Source of the DNA: Erwinia sp. SLM-02
GTDB lineage: Bacteria; Pseudomonadota; Gammaproteobacteria; Enterobacterales; Enterobacteriaceae
Length of the DNA stretch: 64,000 nucleotides
Direction: 5' to 3'
Assembly: GCF_037450285.1 (NCBI RefSeq)
Contig: NZ_JAQISN010000004.1
Location: forward strand, 1-64,000
The notes beneath the pieces were generated by a model. It had not been told where the DNA came from. It saw nothing but the letters and a program-made list of their open reading frames with translations, and made no database searches. Shown here piece after piece: positions 25,387 through 34,065 of this stretch. A program made the translations under genes and the position numbers. The stretch's first letter is position 1; each line of letters opens with the position of its first letter.

Positions 25387-25430
25387 GGCATTTCTGCTGT
25401 CGTCTTACTTCATTTTCTGGACCATCGCCT

Positions 25431-26051
25431 GTGATTAACAAACTGACCGCCCTGCTTAAGAGCGCCAGCATTTCCCTGACCGATCTGCAAAAACAGCAGC
25501 TTATTGGCTACGTGGATATGCTGCATAAGTGGAACAAGGCCTACAACCTGACCTCCGTACGCGACCCTGAACAAATGCTGGTGCGCCATATCCTCGACAG
25601 TATCGTGGTGGAGCCGCATCTGGAAGGTCAGCGTTTTATTGATGTGGGTACCGGACCGGGGCTTCCCGGCGTGCCGCTGGCCATCGTTCGTCCTCAGGCA
25701 CACTTCACGCTGCTGGACAGCCTGGGTAAACGCGTACGTTTTCTGCGGCAGGTCCAGCATGAGCTAAAACTGGAGAACATTACTCCGGTACAAAGCCGCG
25801 TTGAAGAGTTTCCTGCTGAGCCGCCGTTTGACGGCGTGATAAGTCGCGCATTTGCCTCGCTGAACGATATGGTCAGCTGGTGTCACCATCTGCCGGGCTC
25901 TCAGGGCCGATTTTACGCCCTGAAGGGTCTTCTCCCACAGGATGAAATCGCGACCCTGCCGGCGGAACTTGTCGTTGAGAAAGTCGTTGCTCTTGCCGTT
26001 CCTGAACTTGAAGGCGAGCGCCATCTGGTGGTCATTGGGACAAAAAAATAA
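25431..26051 (+). CDS. rsmG: 16S rRNA (guanine527-N7)-methyltransferase RsmG (GidB)
   Basis: SAM-dependent methyltransferase of 206 residues (E. coli 207). It methylates G527 in the 530 loop of 16S rRNA; loss gives low-level streptomycin resistance. Motifs are WNKAYNLTSVRDP near residues 37-49, the SAM loop VGTGPGLPG, and RAFASLNDMVSWC. It starts with GTG at 25431 and has only a weak ribosome binding site; the same start is used in relatives. It is the second gene of mnmG-rsmG and ends in a clear terminator. Confidence 0.96.
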   Translation: MINKLTALLKSASISLTDLQKQQLIGYVDMLHKWNKAYNLTSVRDPEQMLVRHILDSIVVEPHLEGQRFIDVGTGPGLPGVPLAIVRPQAHFTLLDSLGKRVRFLRQVQHELKLENITPVQSRVEEFPAEPPFDGVISRAFASLNDMVSWCHHLPGSQGRFYALKGLLPQDEIATLPAELVVEKVVALAVPELEGERHLVVIGTKK

Positions 26052-26063
26052 CGTTTTAAATGG

Positions 26064-26098
26064 AAAAAACCGCCACTTTTCCAGGTTTGCGGTTTTTT
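26064..26098 (+). terminator. Rho-independent terminator after rsmG
   Basis: Stem AAAAAACCGC (26064-26073), 15-base loop, GCGGTTTTTT (26089-26098), with the T-run continuing to 26101, twelve bases after the rsmG stop. Confidence 0.85.
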
Positions 26099-26101
26099 TT
26101 T

Positions 26102-26868
26102 CGCCATTTTTACCCTGTTGAGGGGACAAATTTCAGGGTATCATCAGTCAATAACCCTTGAATTTGTGAGATTTTTTCGTGCATTTAAGGTAATACGCAC
26201 GTTGCTGCATTTTAATCGATCGTCTTTTTATCTTTTTTTTAAGAGCAATCGGCCTGGACGGAGCTGTTAGCATAGGGTTAAATCAGAACGCTGAAACGCA
26301 CTGACAACTTCGTTTACATTTAACGTCCTATTCACATTTTATTATCACAACGATCACCTTTGCCATGGCATTTTAGATAGAGAATAGTCACGCCAGAAAA
26401 TATATCTTCTTAATAAATTCGCGTGAGTAATGGCTTTGAAGTTGTTAAATATTTGCTGGCGATGTCAATAAGCGGTTTTAATCAAGATAATGGACTGTTT
26501 TAGTAATAGAGTTAATGTAAGATATTGATGTTTAAGTGTTATTTTTCACTGATGTAATAATTGTTAGCATCAATCTTGCTTCTATAATCTGAATGATATT
26601 ACTAATTTGTGATCTTCCGCACGCTTTATGAGCAAAATAGCCCCTGTATTACAGAAAAATGGACGAGTCAGGCGGAAGTCATTTGTTTCGGAAAATAGGC
26701 CGCTGGAAAGAATTTTAAATAATTGTTCACCTTTTCTCTACTTATCCATTGAAATCACAGGTGCGCCCCGTATAATTTGCACGTTTTTTGCTGCTTGACT
26801 CAAATGAGTAAAGGCAGTTTTATACGACACGCGACATAGCCCGAGCGGGGCAGGAGAGTTTCAGCGTC
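26102..26868. other. Long non-coding gap upstream of the atp operon
   Basis: About 770 AT-rich bases between the rsmG terminator and atpI with no credible open frame, tRNA or repeat. The last 120 bases hold the atp promoter. The gap exists in E. coli too (recalled as somewhat shorter). An unannotated small RNA or protein-binding site is possible, but I see no clear signal such as an internal hairpin plus T-run. Confidence 0.6.
26749..26776 (+). promoter_or_regulatory. atp operon promoter
   Basis: -35 TTGAAA (26749-26754), a 16-base spacer and a perfect -10 TATAAT (26771-26776) lie 93 bases before the atpI ATG. A second weaker pair (TTGACT at 26795, TTTATA near 26819) lies closer to the gene. 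Confidence 0.75.
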
Positions 26869-27249
26869 ATGTCAGTGTCCCTTTACAGAGTGAAATTTGC
26901 CCGAACCGTGCTGATGTTACAGCTGGTGACATTCGTCTTAATCGGTGCGCTGTTTGCCCTTAAAGATTTGACCTGGGGCGTGTCCGCTCTGTTAGGTGGA
27001 CTGGCAGCCTGGCTGCCAAACATGTTGTTTATGATTTTTGCCTGGCGCCACCAGGCGGGACATGAAGTAACAGGTCGGCTTGCCTGGACGTTCGTCTTCG
27101 GCGAGGCGCTGAAAGTGGTCGTTACTATTCTCATGCTAATCGTGGCGCTGGGTGTGTTTAAGGCGGTGTTTACGCCGCTGGGACTGGCCTGGTTATCGGT
27201 GCTGATTGTGCAAATCGTCGCGCCGGCTGTAATCAACAACAAAGGGTAA
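26869..27249 (+). CDS. atpI: ATP synthase assembly protein I
   Basis: Small inner-membrane protein of 126 residues, as in E. coli, with four hydrophobic helices and GALFALKDLTWGVSALLGGLAAWLPN in consecutive short blocks. AtpI is not part of the finished enzyme; in other bacteria it helps assemble the c-ring. It is the first gene of atpIBEFHAGDC, with CAGGAG upstream of its ATG and seven bases between its stop and atpB. Confidence 0.94.
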   Translation: MSVSLYRVKFARTVLMLQLVTFVLIGALFALKDLTWGVSALLGGLAAWLPNMLFMIFAWRHQAGHEVTGRLAWTFVFGEALKVVVTILMLIVALGVFKAVFTPLGLAWLSVLIVQIVAPAVINNKG

Positions 27250-27256
27250 GGGCATC

Positions 27257-28075
27257 ATGGCTGCAGGAGAAATCTCTACGCCGCAAGAATACATAGGCCA
27301 CCATCTGAATAACCTTCAGCTGGACCTGCGTACCTTCGAGCTAGTGAATCCGCACGACGCTCCGGCGACGTTCTGGTTATTAAATATCGACTCCATGTTT
27401 TTCTCTGTGGTGCTGGGACTGGTGTTCCTGGTGCTGTTTCGCAAAGTCGCGAAGTCAGCAACCAGTGGTGTACCGGGCAAGTTACAGGCCGCTATCGAGT
27501 TAGTTGTTGGCTTCGTTGACGACAACGTACGCGATATGTACCACGGCAAAAGCAAACTTATCGCTCCGCTGGCCCTGACGATTTTCGTCTGGGTATTCCT
27601 GATGAACTTCATGGATCTGCTGCCAATCGATCTGTTGCCATACATTGGTGAACATGTCTTTGGGCTGCCAGCATTGCGTGTGGTGCCTTCCGCAGACGTG
27701 AACGTTACGCTGTCGATGGCGCTTGGTGTATTTATTTTGATTCTGTTCTACAGCATCAAGATGAAAGGCATTGGCGGCTTTACTAAAGAGCTGACACTGC
27801 AACCCTTCAACCACCCCGTATTTATTCCGATCAACCTGATTCTGGAAGGTGTGAGCCTGCTGTCCAAGCCTGTTTCTCTGGGTCTGCGACTGTTCGGAAA
27901 CATGTACGCGGGTGAATTGATTTTTATCCTGATTGCCGGCCTGCTGCCGTGGTGGTCACAGTGGATTCTGAATGTGCCTTGGGCCATTTTCCACATCCTG
28001 ATCATTTCGCTGCAAGCTTTCATTTTCATGGTCTTAACGATTGTCTATCTGTCGATGGCATCTGAAGAACACTGA
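27257..28075 (+). CDS. atpB: ATP synthase F0 subunit a
   Basis: Membrane subunit of 272 residues (E. coli 271) forming the proton half-channels beside the c-ring. The conserved helix SLGLRLFGNMYAGELIF carries the essential Arg (Arg210 in E. coli), and the C-terminal LQAFIFMVLTIVYLSMASEEH ends like E. coli subunit a. It follows atpI in the standard operon. Confidence 0.97.
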   Translation: MAAGEISTPQEYIGHHLNNLQLDLRTFELVNPHDAPATFWLLNIDSMFFSVVLGLVFLVLFRKVAKSATSGVPGKLQAAIELVVGFVDDNVRDMYHGKSKLIAPLALTIFVWVFLMNFMDLLPIDLLPYIGEHVFGLPALRVVPSADVNVTLSMALGVFILILFYSIKMKGIGGFTKELTLQPFNHPVFIPINLILEGVSLLSKPVSLGLRLFGNMYAGELIFILIAGLLPWWSQWILNVPWAIFHILIISLQAFIFMVLTIVYLSMASEEH

Positions 28076-28125
28076 TTTTTTTCTCAACACTACTGCGTTT
28101 TAACTGAAACAAACTGGAGACTGTC

Positions 28126-28365
<240 letters not shown>

Positions 28366-28408
28366 ATAACCGATTGTTTATCGCCGGCGCAGGTCAGCGA
28401 TAAACGGC

Positions 28409-28433
28409 TTCTGCCGCTGTAAAGGCGGCAGAA
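28409..28433 (+). other. Hairpin in the atpE-atpF intergenic region
   Basis: TTCTGCCGC, seven-base loop, GCGGCAGAA: a perfect nine-pair stem in the 97-base gap. With no U-run, it may serve as an mRNA stabiliser or processing site that raises c-subunit output relative to b. Confidence 0.6.
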
Positions 28434-28462
28434 AAAGTTAACTTAATAAGAGGCATTGTGCT

Positions 28463-28933
28463 GTGAACATTAATGCAACAATCCTCGGCCAGGCCATCGC
28501 GTTCATCCTGTTTGTCCTGTTCTGCATGAAGTACGTATGGCCGCCGCTGATGGCCGCTATCGAAAAGCGCCAGAAAGAAGTTGCTGAAGGCCTTGCTTCC
28601 GCTGAACGTGCCAAAAAAGATTTGGATCTCGCGCAGGCTAATGCGACCGATCAGCTGAAAAAAGCGAAAGATGACGCTCAGGTAATCATTGAGCAGGCGA
28701 ACAAACGCCGTGCACAGATCCTGGACGAAGCGAAAGCCGAGGCTGAACAGGAACGTAACAAGATCGTCACCCAGGCGCAGGCTGAAATCGACGCCGAGCG
28801 TAAACGTGCACGTGAAGAGTTGCGTAAGCAGGTCGCGATGCTGGCTGTTGCCGGCGCCGAGAAAATCATTGAACGCTCCGTGGATGAAGCTGCTAACAGC
28901 GACATCGTAGATAAACTGGTCGCTGAACTGTAA
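28463..28933 (+). CDS. atpF: ATP synthase F0 subunit b
   Basis: Peripheral-stalk subunit of 156 residues, as in E. coli. One N-terminal membrane helix (about 5-24, ILGQAIAFILFVLFCMKYVW) is followed by a long charged coiled coil and the delta-binding C-terminus (IIERSVDEAANSDIVDKLVAEL). It starts with GTG at 28463 and gives the family-standard MNINATILGQ. It forms a homodimer connecting subunit a to F1. Confidence 0.97.
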   Translation: MNINATILGQAIAFILFVLFCMKYVWPPLMAAIEKRQKEVAEGLASAERAKKDLDLAQANATDQLKKAKDDAQVIIEQANKRRAQILDEAKAEAEQERNKIVTQAQAEIDAERKRAREELRKQVAMLAVAGAEKIIERSVDEAANSDIVDKLVAEL

Positions 28934-28944
28934 GGGAGGGGCTG

Positions 28945-29478
28945 ATGTCTGAATTTACTACCGTAGCTCGCCCCTACGCTAAAGCCGCTTTTGACTTTGC
29001 GGTTGAGCATCAAAGTGTCGATCGCTGGCAGCAGATGCTGGCGTTTGCCGCCGAAGTGGCTGGCAATGAACAGGTATCAGAACTTCTTTCCGGCGCTCTG
29101 GCGCCGGAAGCGTTGTCTGGCGCTTTCATCGCAATCTGTGGTGACCAACTCGACGAAGCTGGCCAGAACCTGATTAAGGTTATGGCTGAAAACAAACGTT
29201 TGCCAGCACTTTCCGATGTACTGGATCAGTTCATCCAACTGCGTGCCGCACATGATGCGACCGCCGAGGTTGAAGTTATCTCTTCTTCTACATTGAGTGA
29301 CGCGCAGCTGACCAAAATCAGCGCAGCGATGGAAAAACGTCTGTCACGCAAAGTTAAGCTGAATTGCAAAATTGATAAGTCTGTAATGGCAGGCGTAATC
29401 ATCCGTGCGGGTGATATGGTCATTGATGGCAGCGTACGCGGCCGTCTTGAGCGCCTTACCGACGTCTTGCAGTCTTAA
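28945..29478 (+). CDS. atpH: ATP synthase F1 subunit delta
   Basis: Subunit of 177 residues (E. coli 177) with an N-terminal six-helix domain (TVARPYAKAAFDFAVEH) and a C-terminal region ending in MVIDGSVRGRLERLTDVLQS. It joins the b dimer to the top of the alpha3beta3 hexamer. It lies eleven bases after atpF with GGGAGG as ribosome binding site. Confidence 0.97.
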   Translation: MSEFTTVARPYAKAAFDFAVEHQSVDRWQQMLAFAAEVAGNEQVSELLSGALAPEALSGAFIAICGDQLDEAGQNLIKVMAENKRLPALSDVLDQFIQLRAAHDATAEVEVISSSTLSDAQLTKISAAMEKRLSRKVKLNCKIDKSVMAGVIIRAGDMVIDGSVRGRLERLTDVLQS

Positions 29479-29492
29479 GGGGACTGGAGCAT

Positions 29493-31034
29493 ATGCAACT
29501 GAATTCCACCGAAATCAGCGAACTGATCAAGCAGCGCATTGCTCAGTTCAATGTAGTGAGCGAAGCTCACAACGAAGGTACTATTGTTTCCGTAAGTGAC
29601 GGTATCATCCGCGTCAACGGCCTGGCCGATGTGATGCAGGGTGAGATGATTGCCCTGCCGGGTAACCGTTACGCTATCGCACTGAACCTGGAGCGCGACT
29701 CCGTTGGTGCCGTAGTGATGGGCCCGTACGCTGACCTCGCCGAAGGCATGAAGGTTAAGTGTACCGGCCGTATCCTGGAAGTTCCGGTAGGCCGTGGCCT
29801 GCTGGGCCGCGTGGTGAACACCCTGGGTGCACCCATCGACGGTAAAGGCGCTATCGACAACGACGGCTTCTCGCCGATCGAAGTGATTGCACCGGGCGTT
29901 ATCGATCGTCAGTCCGTTGACCAGCCTGTACAGACCGGTTACAAATCTGTCGATGCGATGATTCCAATCGGCCGTGGCCAGCGTGAGCTGATCATCGGTG
30001 ACCGTCAGACCGGTAAAACCGCGATGGCGATCGATGCGATCATCAACCAGCGCGATTCCGGCATCAAATGCGTCTATGTTGCTATCGGTCAGAAAGCCTC
30101 TACCATCGCTAACGTGGTGCGTAAGCTGGAAGAACACAACGCGCTGGCTAACACCATCGTTGTGGTTGCAACCGCATCTGAATCTGCTGCGCTGCAGTAT
30201 CTGGCTCCATACGCCGGTTGTGCGATGGGCGAATACTTCCGTGACCGTGGTGAAGACGCGCTGATCGTATACGATGACCTGTCTAAACAGGCCGTTGCTT
30301 ACCGTCAGGTTTCCCTGCTGCTGCGCCGTCCACCGGGCCGTGAAGCATTCCCAGGCGACGTGTTCTACCTCCACTCCCGTCTGCTGGAGCGTGCTTCCCG
30401 CGTGAGCGCCGACTACGTTGAGCGTTTCACCAACGGTGAAGTGAAAGGTAAAACCGGTTCTCTGACCGCGCTGCCAATCATCGAAACCCAGGCGGGTGAC
30501 GTTTCTGCGTTCGTACCGACCAACGTAATCTCGATTACCGATGGTCAGATCTTCCTGGAAACCAACCTGTTTAACTCTGGTATTCGTCCAGCGGTTAACC
30601 CGGGTATCTCGGTTTCTCGTGTTGGTGGTGCAGCGCAGACCAAGATCATCAAGAAACTGTCCGGTGGTATCCGTACCGCTCTGGCACAGTATCGTGAACT
30701 GGCTGCGTTCTCTCAGTTCGCATCCGATCTGGACGAAGCAACCCGCAAACAGCTGAGCCACGGTCAGAAAGTGACCGAGCTGCTGAAACAGAAACAGTAT
30801 GCGCCGATGTCCGTAGCGCAGCAGGGTCTGGTGCTGTTTGCTGCCGAGCGTGGCTTCCTGAATGACGTCGAACTGGCGAAAATCGGTAGCTTCGAAGCGG
30901 CACTGCTGGCCTTCGCGGATCGCGATCACGCTGAGCTGATGGCTGATATCAACCAGACTGGTAACTATAACGGCGAAATCGAAGAGAAGCTGAAAGGCAT
31001 CCTCGAGACGTTTAAAGCAACCCAGTCCTGGTAA
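29493..31034 (+). CDS. atpA: ATP synthase F1 subunit alpha
   Basis: Non-catalytic nucleotide-binding subunit of 513 residues, the E. coli length. Walker A is GDRQTGKT (169-176), Walker B region ALIVYDDLSKQA, and the arginine finger lies in the SRVGGAAQ region of the conserved PAVNPGISVSRVGG motif. It alternates with beta in the alpha3beta3 ring. It follows atpH in the operon. Confidence 0.98.
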   Translation: MQLNSTEISELIKQRIAQFNVVSEAHNEGTIVSVSDGIIRVNGLADVMQGEMIALPGNRYAIALNLERDSVGAVVMGPYADLAEGMKVKCTGRILEVPVGRGLLGRVVNTLGAPIDGKGAIDNDGFSPIEVIAPGVIDRQSVDQPVQTGYKSVDAMIPIGRGQRELIIGDRQTGKTAMAIDAIINQRDSGIKCVYVAIGQKASTIANVVRKLEEHNALANTIVVVATASESAALQYLAPYAGCAMGEYFRDRGEDALIVYDDLSKQAVAYRQVSLLLRRPPGREAFPGDVFYLHSRLLERASRVSADYVERFTNGEVKGKTGSLTALPIIETQAGDVSAFVPTNVISITDGQIFLETNLFNSGIRPAVNPGISVSRVGGAAQTKIIKKLSGGIRTALAQYRELAAFSQFASDLDEATRKQLSHGQKVTELLKQKQYAPMSVAQQGLVLFAAERGFLNDVELAKIGSFEAALLAFADRDHAELMADINQTGNYNGEIEEKLKGILETFKATQSW

Positions 31035-31088
31035 TGTCTGGCGGCTTGTCCCTTAGGGGGCAGGCCGCAAGGCTTTGAGGAGAAGCTT

Positions 31089-31958
31089 ATGGCCGGCGCA
31101 AAAGAGATACGTAGTAAGATCGGCAGCGTGCAAAACACGCAGAAGATCACCAAAGCGATGGAAATGGTCGCCGCCTCCAAAATGCGTAAATCGCAAGAAC
31201 GCATGGCGGCCAGCCGTCCTTATGCAGAAACCATGCGCAAAGTGATTGGTCACATTGCGTTAGGTAATCTGGAATACAAGCACCCTTACCTGGAAGAGCG
31301 CGCCGTAAAACGCGTTGGCTATCTGGTCGTATCTACCGACCGCGGGCTTTGTGGTGGTTTGAACATTAACCTGTTCAAAAGATTGCTGGCGGATATGAAA
31401 GGCTGGGCGGATAAAGGCGTTGAGAGCGATCTCGCCATTATCGGTTCTAAAGGCCTGTCATTCTTCAGTTCTGTCGGTGGCAACGTGGTTGCTCAGGTCA
31501 CCGGAATGGGCGACAAACCTGCCCTCTCCGACCTGATTGGCCCGGTCAAAGTCATGCTGCAAGCATACGATGAAGGCCGTCTGGACAAGCTGTTTATTGT
31601 CAGCAACAAATTTATCAACACCATGTCTCAGTCTCCACAGATCGAACAGCTGCTGCCGTTACCTGCAGCCGATGATTCGGAAGGCGTCGTGAAGAAGAGT
31701 ACCTGGGACTATCTGTATGAGCCGGATCCGAAAGCGCTGCTGGACACGTTACTGCGTCGCTATGTCGAATCTCAGGTTTACCAGGGTGTTGTAGAAAACC
31801 TGGCCAGCGAGCAGGCCGCGCGAATGGTGGCGATGAAAGCCGCAACCGACAACGGCGGAAACCTGATCAAAGAGCTGCAGTTGGTATACAACAAGGCTCG
31901 TCAGGCCAGCATCACCCAGGAACTTACCGAGATCGTCTCGGGGGCCTCCGCGGTTTAA
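31089..31958 (+). CDS. atpG: ATP synthase F1 subunit gamma
   Basis: Central rotor shaft of 289 residues (E. coli 287). The N-terminal helix MAGAKEIRSKIGSVQNTQKI and the C-terminal helix ending ITQELTEIVSGASAV form the coiled coil in the alpha3beta3 cavity; STDRGLCGGLN is the conserved middle motif. The preceding gap holds a GAGGAG ribosome binding site. Confidence 0.97.
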   Translation: MAGAKEIRSKIGSVQNTQKITKAMEMVAASKMRKSQERMAASRPYAETMRKVIGHIALGNLEYKHPYLEERAVKRVGYLVVSTDRGLCGGLNINLFKRLLADMKGWADKGVESDLAIIGSKGLSFFSSVGGNVVAQVTGMGDKPALSDLIGPVKVMLQAYDEGRLDKLFIVSNKFINTMSQSPQIEQLLPLPAADDSEGVVKKSTWDYLYEPDPKALLDTLLRRYVESQVYQGVVENLASEQAARMVAMKAATDNGGNLIKELQLVYNKARQASITQELTEIVSGASAV

Positions 31959-32021
31959 CCAGGTATACCCTGCTGCGTTTTGAACCGGCGGGGTATAAAC
32001 GAATTAGGTAGAGGATTCAAG

Positions 32022-33404
32022 ATGGCTACTGGAAAGATTGTCCAGGTAATCGGCGCCGTAGTTGACGTCGAATTCCCTCAGGACGCAGTACCACAAGTGT
32101 ACAGCGCCCTTGAGGTTAAAAATGGTGATGCTCGTCTGGTGCTGGAAGTTCAGCAGCAGCTGGGTGGTGGCGTGGTTCGTACCATCGCTATGGGTTCTTC
32201 AGACGGCCTGAAGCGCGGTCTGGAAACCATTGACCTTGAGCACCCGATCGAAGTACCGGTAGGTACTGCAACACTTGGCCGTATCATGAACGTGCTGGGT
32301 GAGCCAATCGATATGAAAGGCGATATCGGCGAAGAAGAGCGCTGGGCGATTCACCGCGCGGCACCTTCATACGAAGACCAGTCAAACTCTCAGGAGCTGC
32401 TGGAAACCGGTATCAAGGTTATCGACCTGATGTGTCCGTTCGCTAAGGGCGGTAAAGTCGGTCTGTTCGGTGGTGCGGGTGTAGGTAAAACCGTAAACAT
32501 GATGGAGCTTATCCGTAACATCGCGGCCGAGCACTCAGGTTTCTCCGTATTTGCCGGTGTGGGCGAGCGTACTCGTGAGGGTAACGACTTCTACCACGAG
32601 ATGACCGACTCCAACGTTATCGACAAAGTATCACTGGTTTATGGCCAGATGAACGAGCCACCAGGAAACCGTCTGCGCGTTGCGCTGACCGGCCTGACCA
32701 TGGCTGAGAAGTTCCGTGACGAAGGTCGTGACGTACTGCTGTTCATCGATAACATCTACCGTTATACCCTGGCCGGTACTGAAGTATCAGCACTGCTGGG
32801 TCGTATGCCTTCTGCGGTAGGTTATCAGCCAACGCTGGCGGAAGAGATGGGCGTTCTGCAGGAACGTATCACCTCTACCAAGACCGGTTCAATCACCTCC
32901 GTACAGGCCGTTTACGTCCCTGCGGATGACTTGACTGACCCATCACCAGCCACCACCTTTGCGCACCTTGACGCAACCGTGGTACTGAGCCGTCAGATCG
33001 CTTCCCTGGGTATCTACCCGGCGGTTGACCCACTGGATTCTACCAGCCGTCAGCTGGATCCACTGGTTGTTGGTCAGGAACACTATGACACTGCGCGTGG
33101 CGTTCAGTCACTGCTGCAGCGTTATCAGGAACTGAAAGACATCATCGCCATCCTGGGTATGGACGAACTGTCAGAAGAAGACAAACTGGTGGTAGCACGC
33201 TCTCGTAAGATGCAGCGTTTCCTGTCCCAGCCGTTCTTCGTGGCAGAAGTATTCACCGGTTCTCCGGGTAAATACGTGTCGCTGAAAGATACCATCCGTG
33301 GCTTTAAAGGCATTATGGAAGGCGAGTTCGACCATCTGCCAGAGCAGGCTTTCTACATGGTAGGTTCCATCGAAGAAGCCGTGGAAAAAGCGAAGAAACT
33401 GTAA
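32022..33404 (+). CDS. atpD: ATP synthase F1 subunit beta
   Basis: Catalytic subunit of 460 residues, the E. coli length. Walker A is GGAGVGKT (about 150-157) with the catalytic Lys; GERTREGNDF holds the catalytic Glu; DELSEED is the DELSEED loop that contacts gamma. The ATG at 32022 gives the standard MATGKIVQVIGAVVDVEFP; an upstream in-frame ATG at 31980 lies inside a possible leader hairpin (TATACCC / GGGTATA) and is not used in relatives. Confidence 0.98.
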   Translation: MATGKIVQVIGAVVDVEFPQDAVPQVYSALEVKNGDARLVLEVQQQLGGGVVRTIAMGSSDGLKRGLETIDLEHPIEVPVGTATLGRIMNVLGEPIDMKGDIGEEERWAIHRAAPSYEDQSNSQELLETGIKVIDLMCPFAKGGKVGLFGGAGVGKTVNMMELIRNIAAEHSGFSVFAGVGERTREGNDFYHEMTDSNVIDKVSLVYGQMNEPPGNRLRVALTGLTMAEKFRDEGRDVLLFIDNIYRYTLAGTEVSALLGRMPSAVGYQPTLAEEMGVLQERITSTKTGSITSVQAVYVPADDLTDPSPATTFAHLDATVVLSRQIASLGIYPAVDPLDSTSRQLDPLVVGQEHYDTARGVQSLLQRYQELKDIIAILGMDELSEEDKLVVARSRKMQRFLSQPFFVAEVFTGSPGKYVSLKDTIRGFKGIMEGEFDHLPEQAFYMVGSIEEAVEKAKKL

Positions 33405-33420
33405 TTTTTACCCTTAGTCA

Positions 33421-33446
33421 TTCAGGTTGCAGCAATGCAGCCTGAA
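33421..33446 (+). other. Hairpin in the atpD-atpC intergenic region
   Basis: TTCAGGTTGCA, loop GCAA, TGCAGCCTGAA: an eleven-pair stem with one G-U pair, 16 bases after the atpD stop. Lacking a U-run, it probably tunes the atpC to atpD ratio or protects the 3' end rather than ending the transcript. Confidence 0.6.
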
Positions 33447-33478
33447 GTATGACGGGTTAGTTTCTCAGGAGGTTAATT

Positions 33479-33898
33479 ATGGCTATGACTTTTCACCTGG
33501 ACGTTGTCAGCGCAGAACTGCAAATGTTCTCCGGTCTGGTACAAAGCATCCAGGTATCAGGTAGCGAAGGTGAGCTGGGTATTCGCCCAAATCACGCCCC
33601 GCTCCTGACTGCCATTAAGCCTGGTATGGTTCGCATCGTTAAGCAGCACGGTGACGAAGAGGTGATTTACCTCTCCGGCGGCGTGCTGGAAGTGCAGCCT
33701 GGCGCGGTTACCGTGCTGGCTGACACCGCGATCCGTGGTACCGACCTTGATGAAGCGCGCGCGCTGGAAGCGAAACGCAAAGCCGAAGAGCACATGAACA
33801 GCTCTCACGGCGATGTTGACTTCGCTATCGCGTCGGCAGAACTGGCGAAAGCCATTGCTAAGCTGCGCGTCATTGAGTTGACCAAGAAAGCGATGTAA
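33479..33898 (+). CDS. atpC: ATP synthase F1 subunit epsilon
   Basis: Subunit of 139 residues, as in E. coli. The N-terminal beta sandwich (MAMTFHLDVVSAELQMFSG) binds gamma and the c-ring; the C-terminal two-helix inhibitory domain begins near residue 90 (LDEARALEAKRKAEEHM). It is the last gene of the operon, with AGGAGG as ribosome binding site, followed by a clear terminator. Confidence 0.97.
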   Translation: MAMTFHLDVVSAELQMFSGLVQSIQVSGSEGELGIRPNHAPLLTAIKPGMVRIVKQHGDEEVIYLSGGVLEVQPGAVTVLADTAIRGTDLDEARALEAKRKAEEHMNSSHGDVDFAIASAELAKAIAKLRVIELTKKAM

Positions 33899-33918
33899 CT
33901 CAGGTTTAAGCTGCAGAA

Positions 33919-33950
33919 TGCCAGTCAGGAAACTGACTGGCATTTTTTTT
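33919..33950 (+). terminator. Rho-independent terminator of the atp operon
   Basis: TGCCAGTCAG (33919-33928), loop GAAA, CTGACTGGCA (33933-33942), then eight T, beginning 21 bases after the atpC stop. Confidence 0.95.
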
Positions 33951-34065
33951 GCCTGTCGTTTCAAATCTCCGCTGTTCTGAAAGCTAATTTCGGGCCAAGA
34001 AAAATGTAGTATTCTTGACGCTAAACCGCTTTACTTTCCTCATCAAAACACGAATCAGGATGTCT

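Noticed and set aside
29475..30929. Long minus-strand open frame (484 codons) opposite atpA
   Set aside because: It is the mirror frame of a highly conserved, strongly expressed gene with biased codons. It has no ribosome binding site and a composition rich in His, Arg and Gln, typical of antisense shadows.
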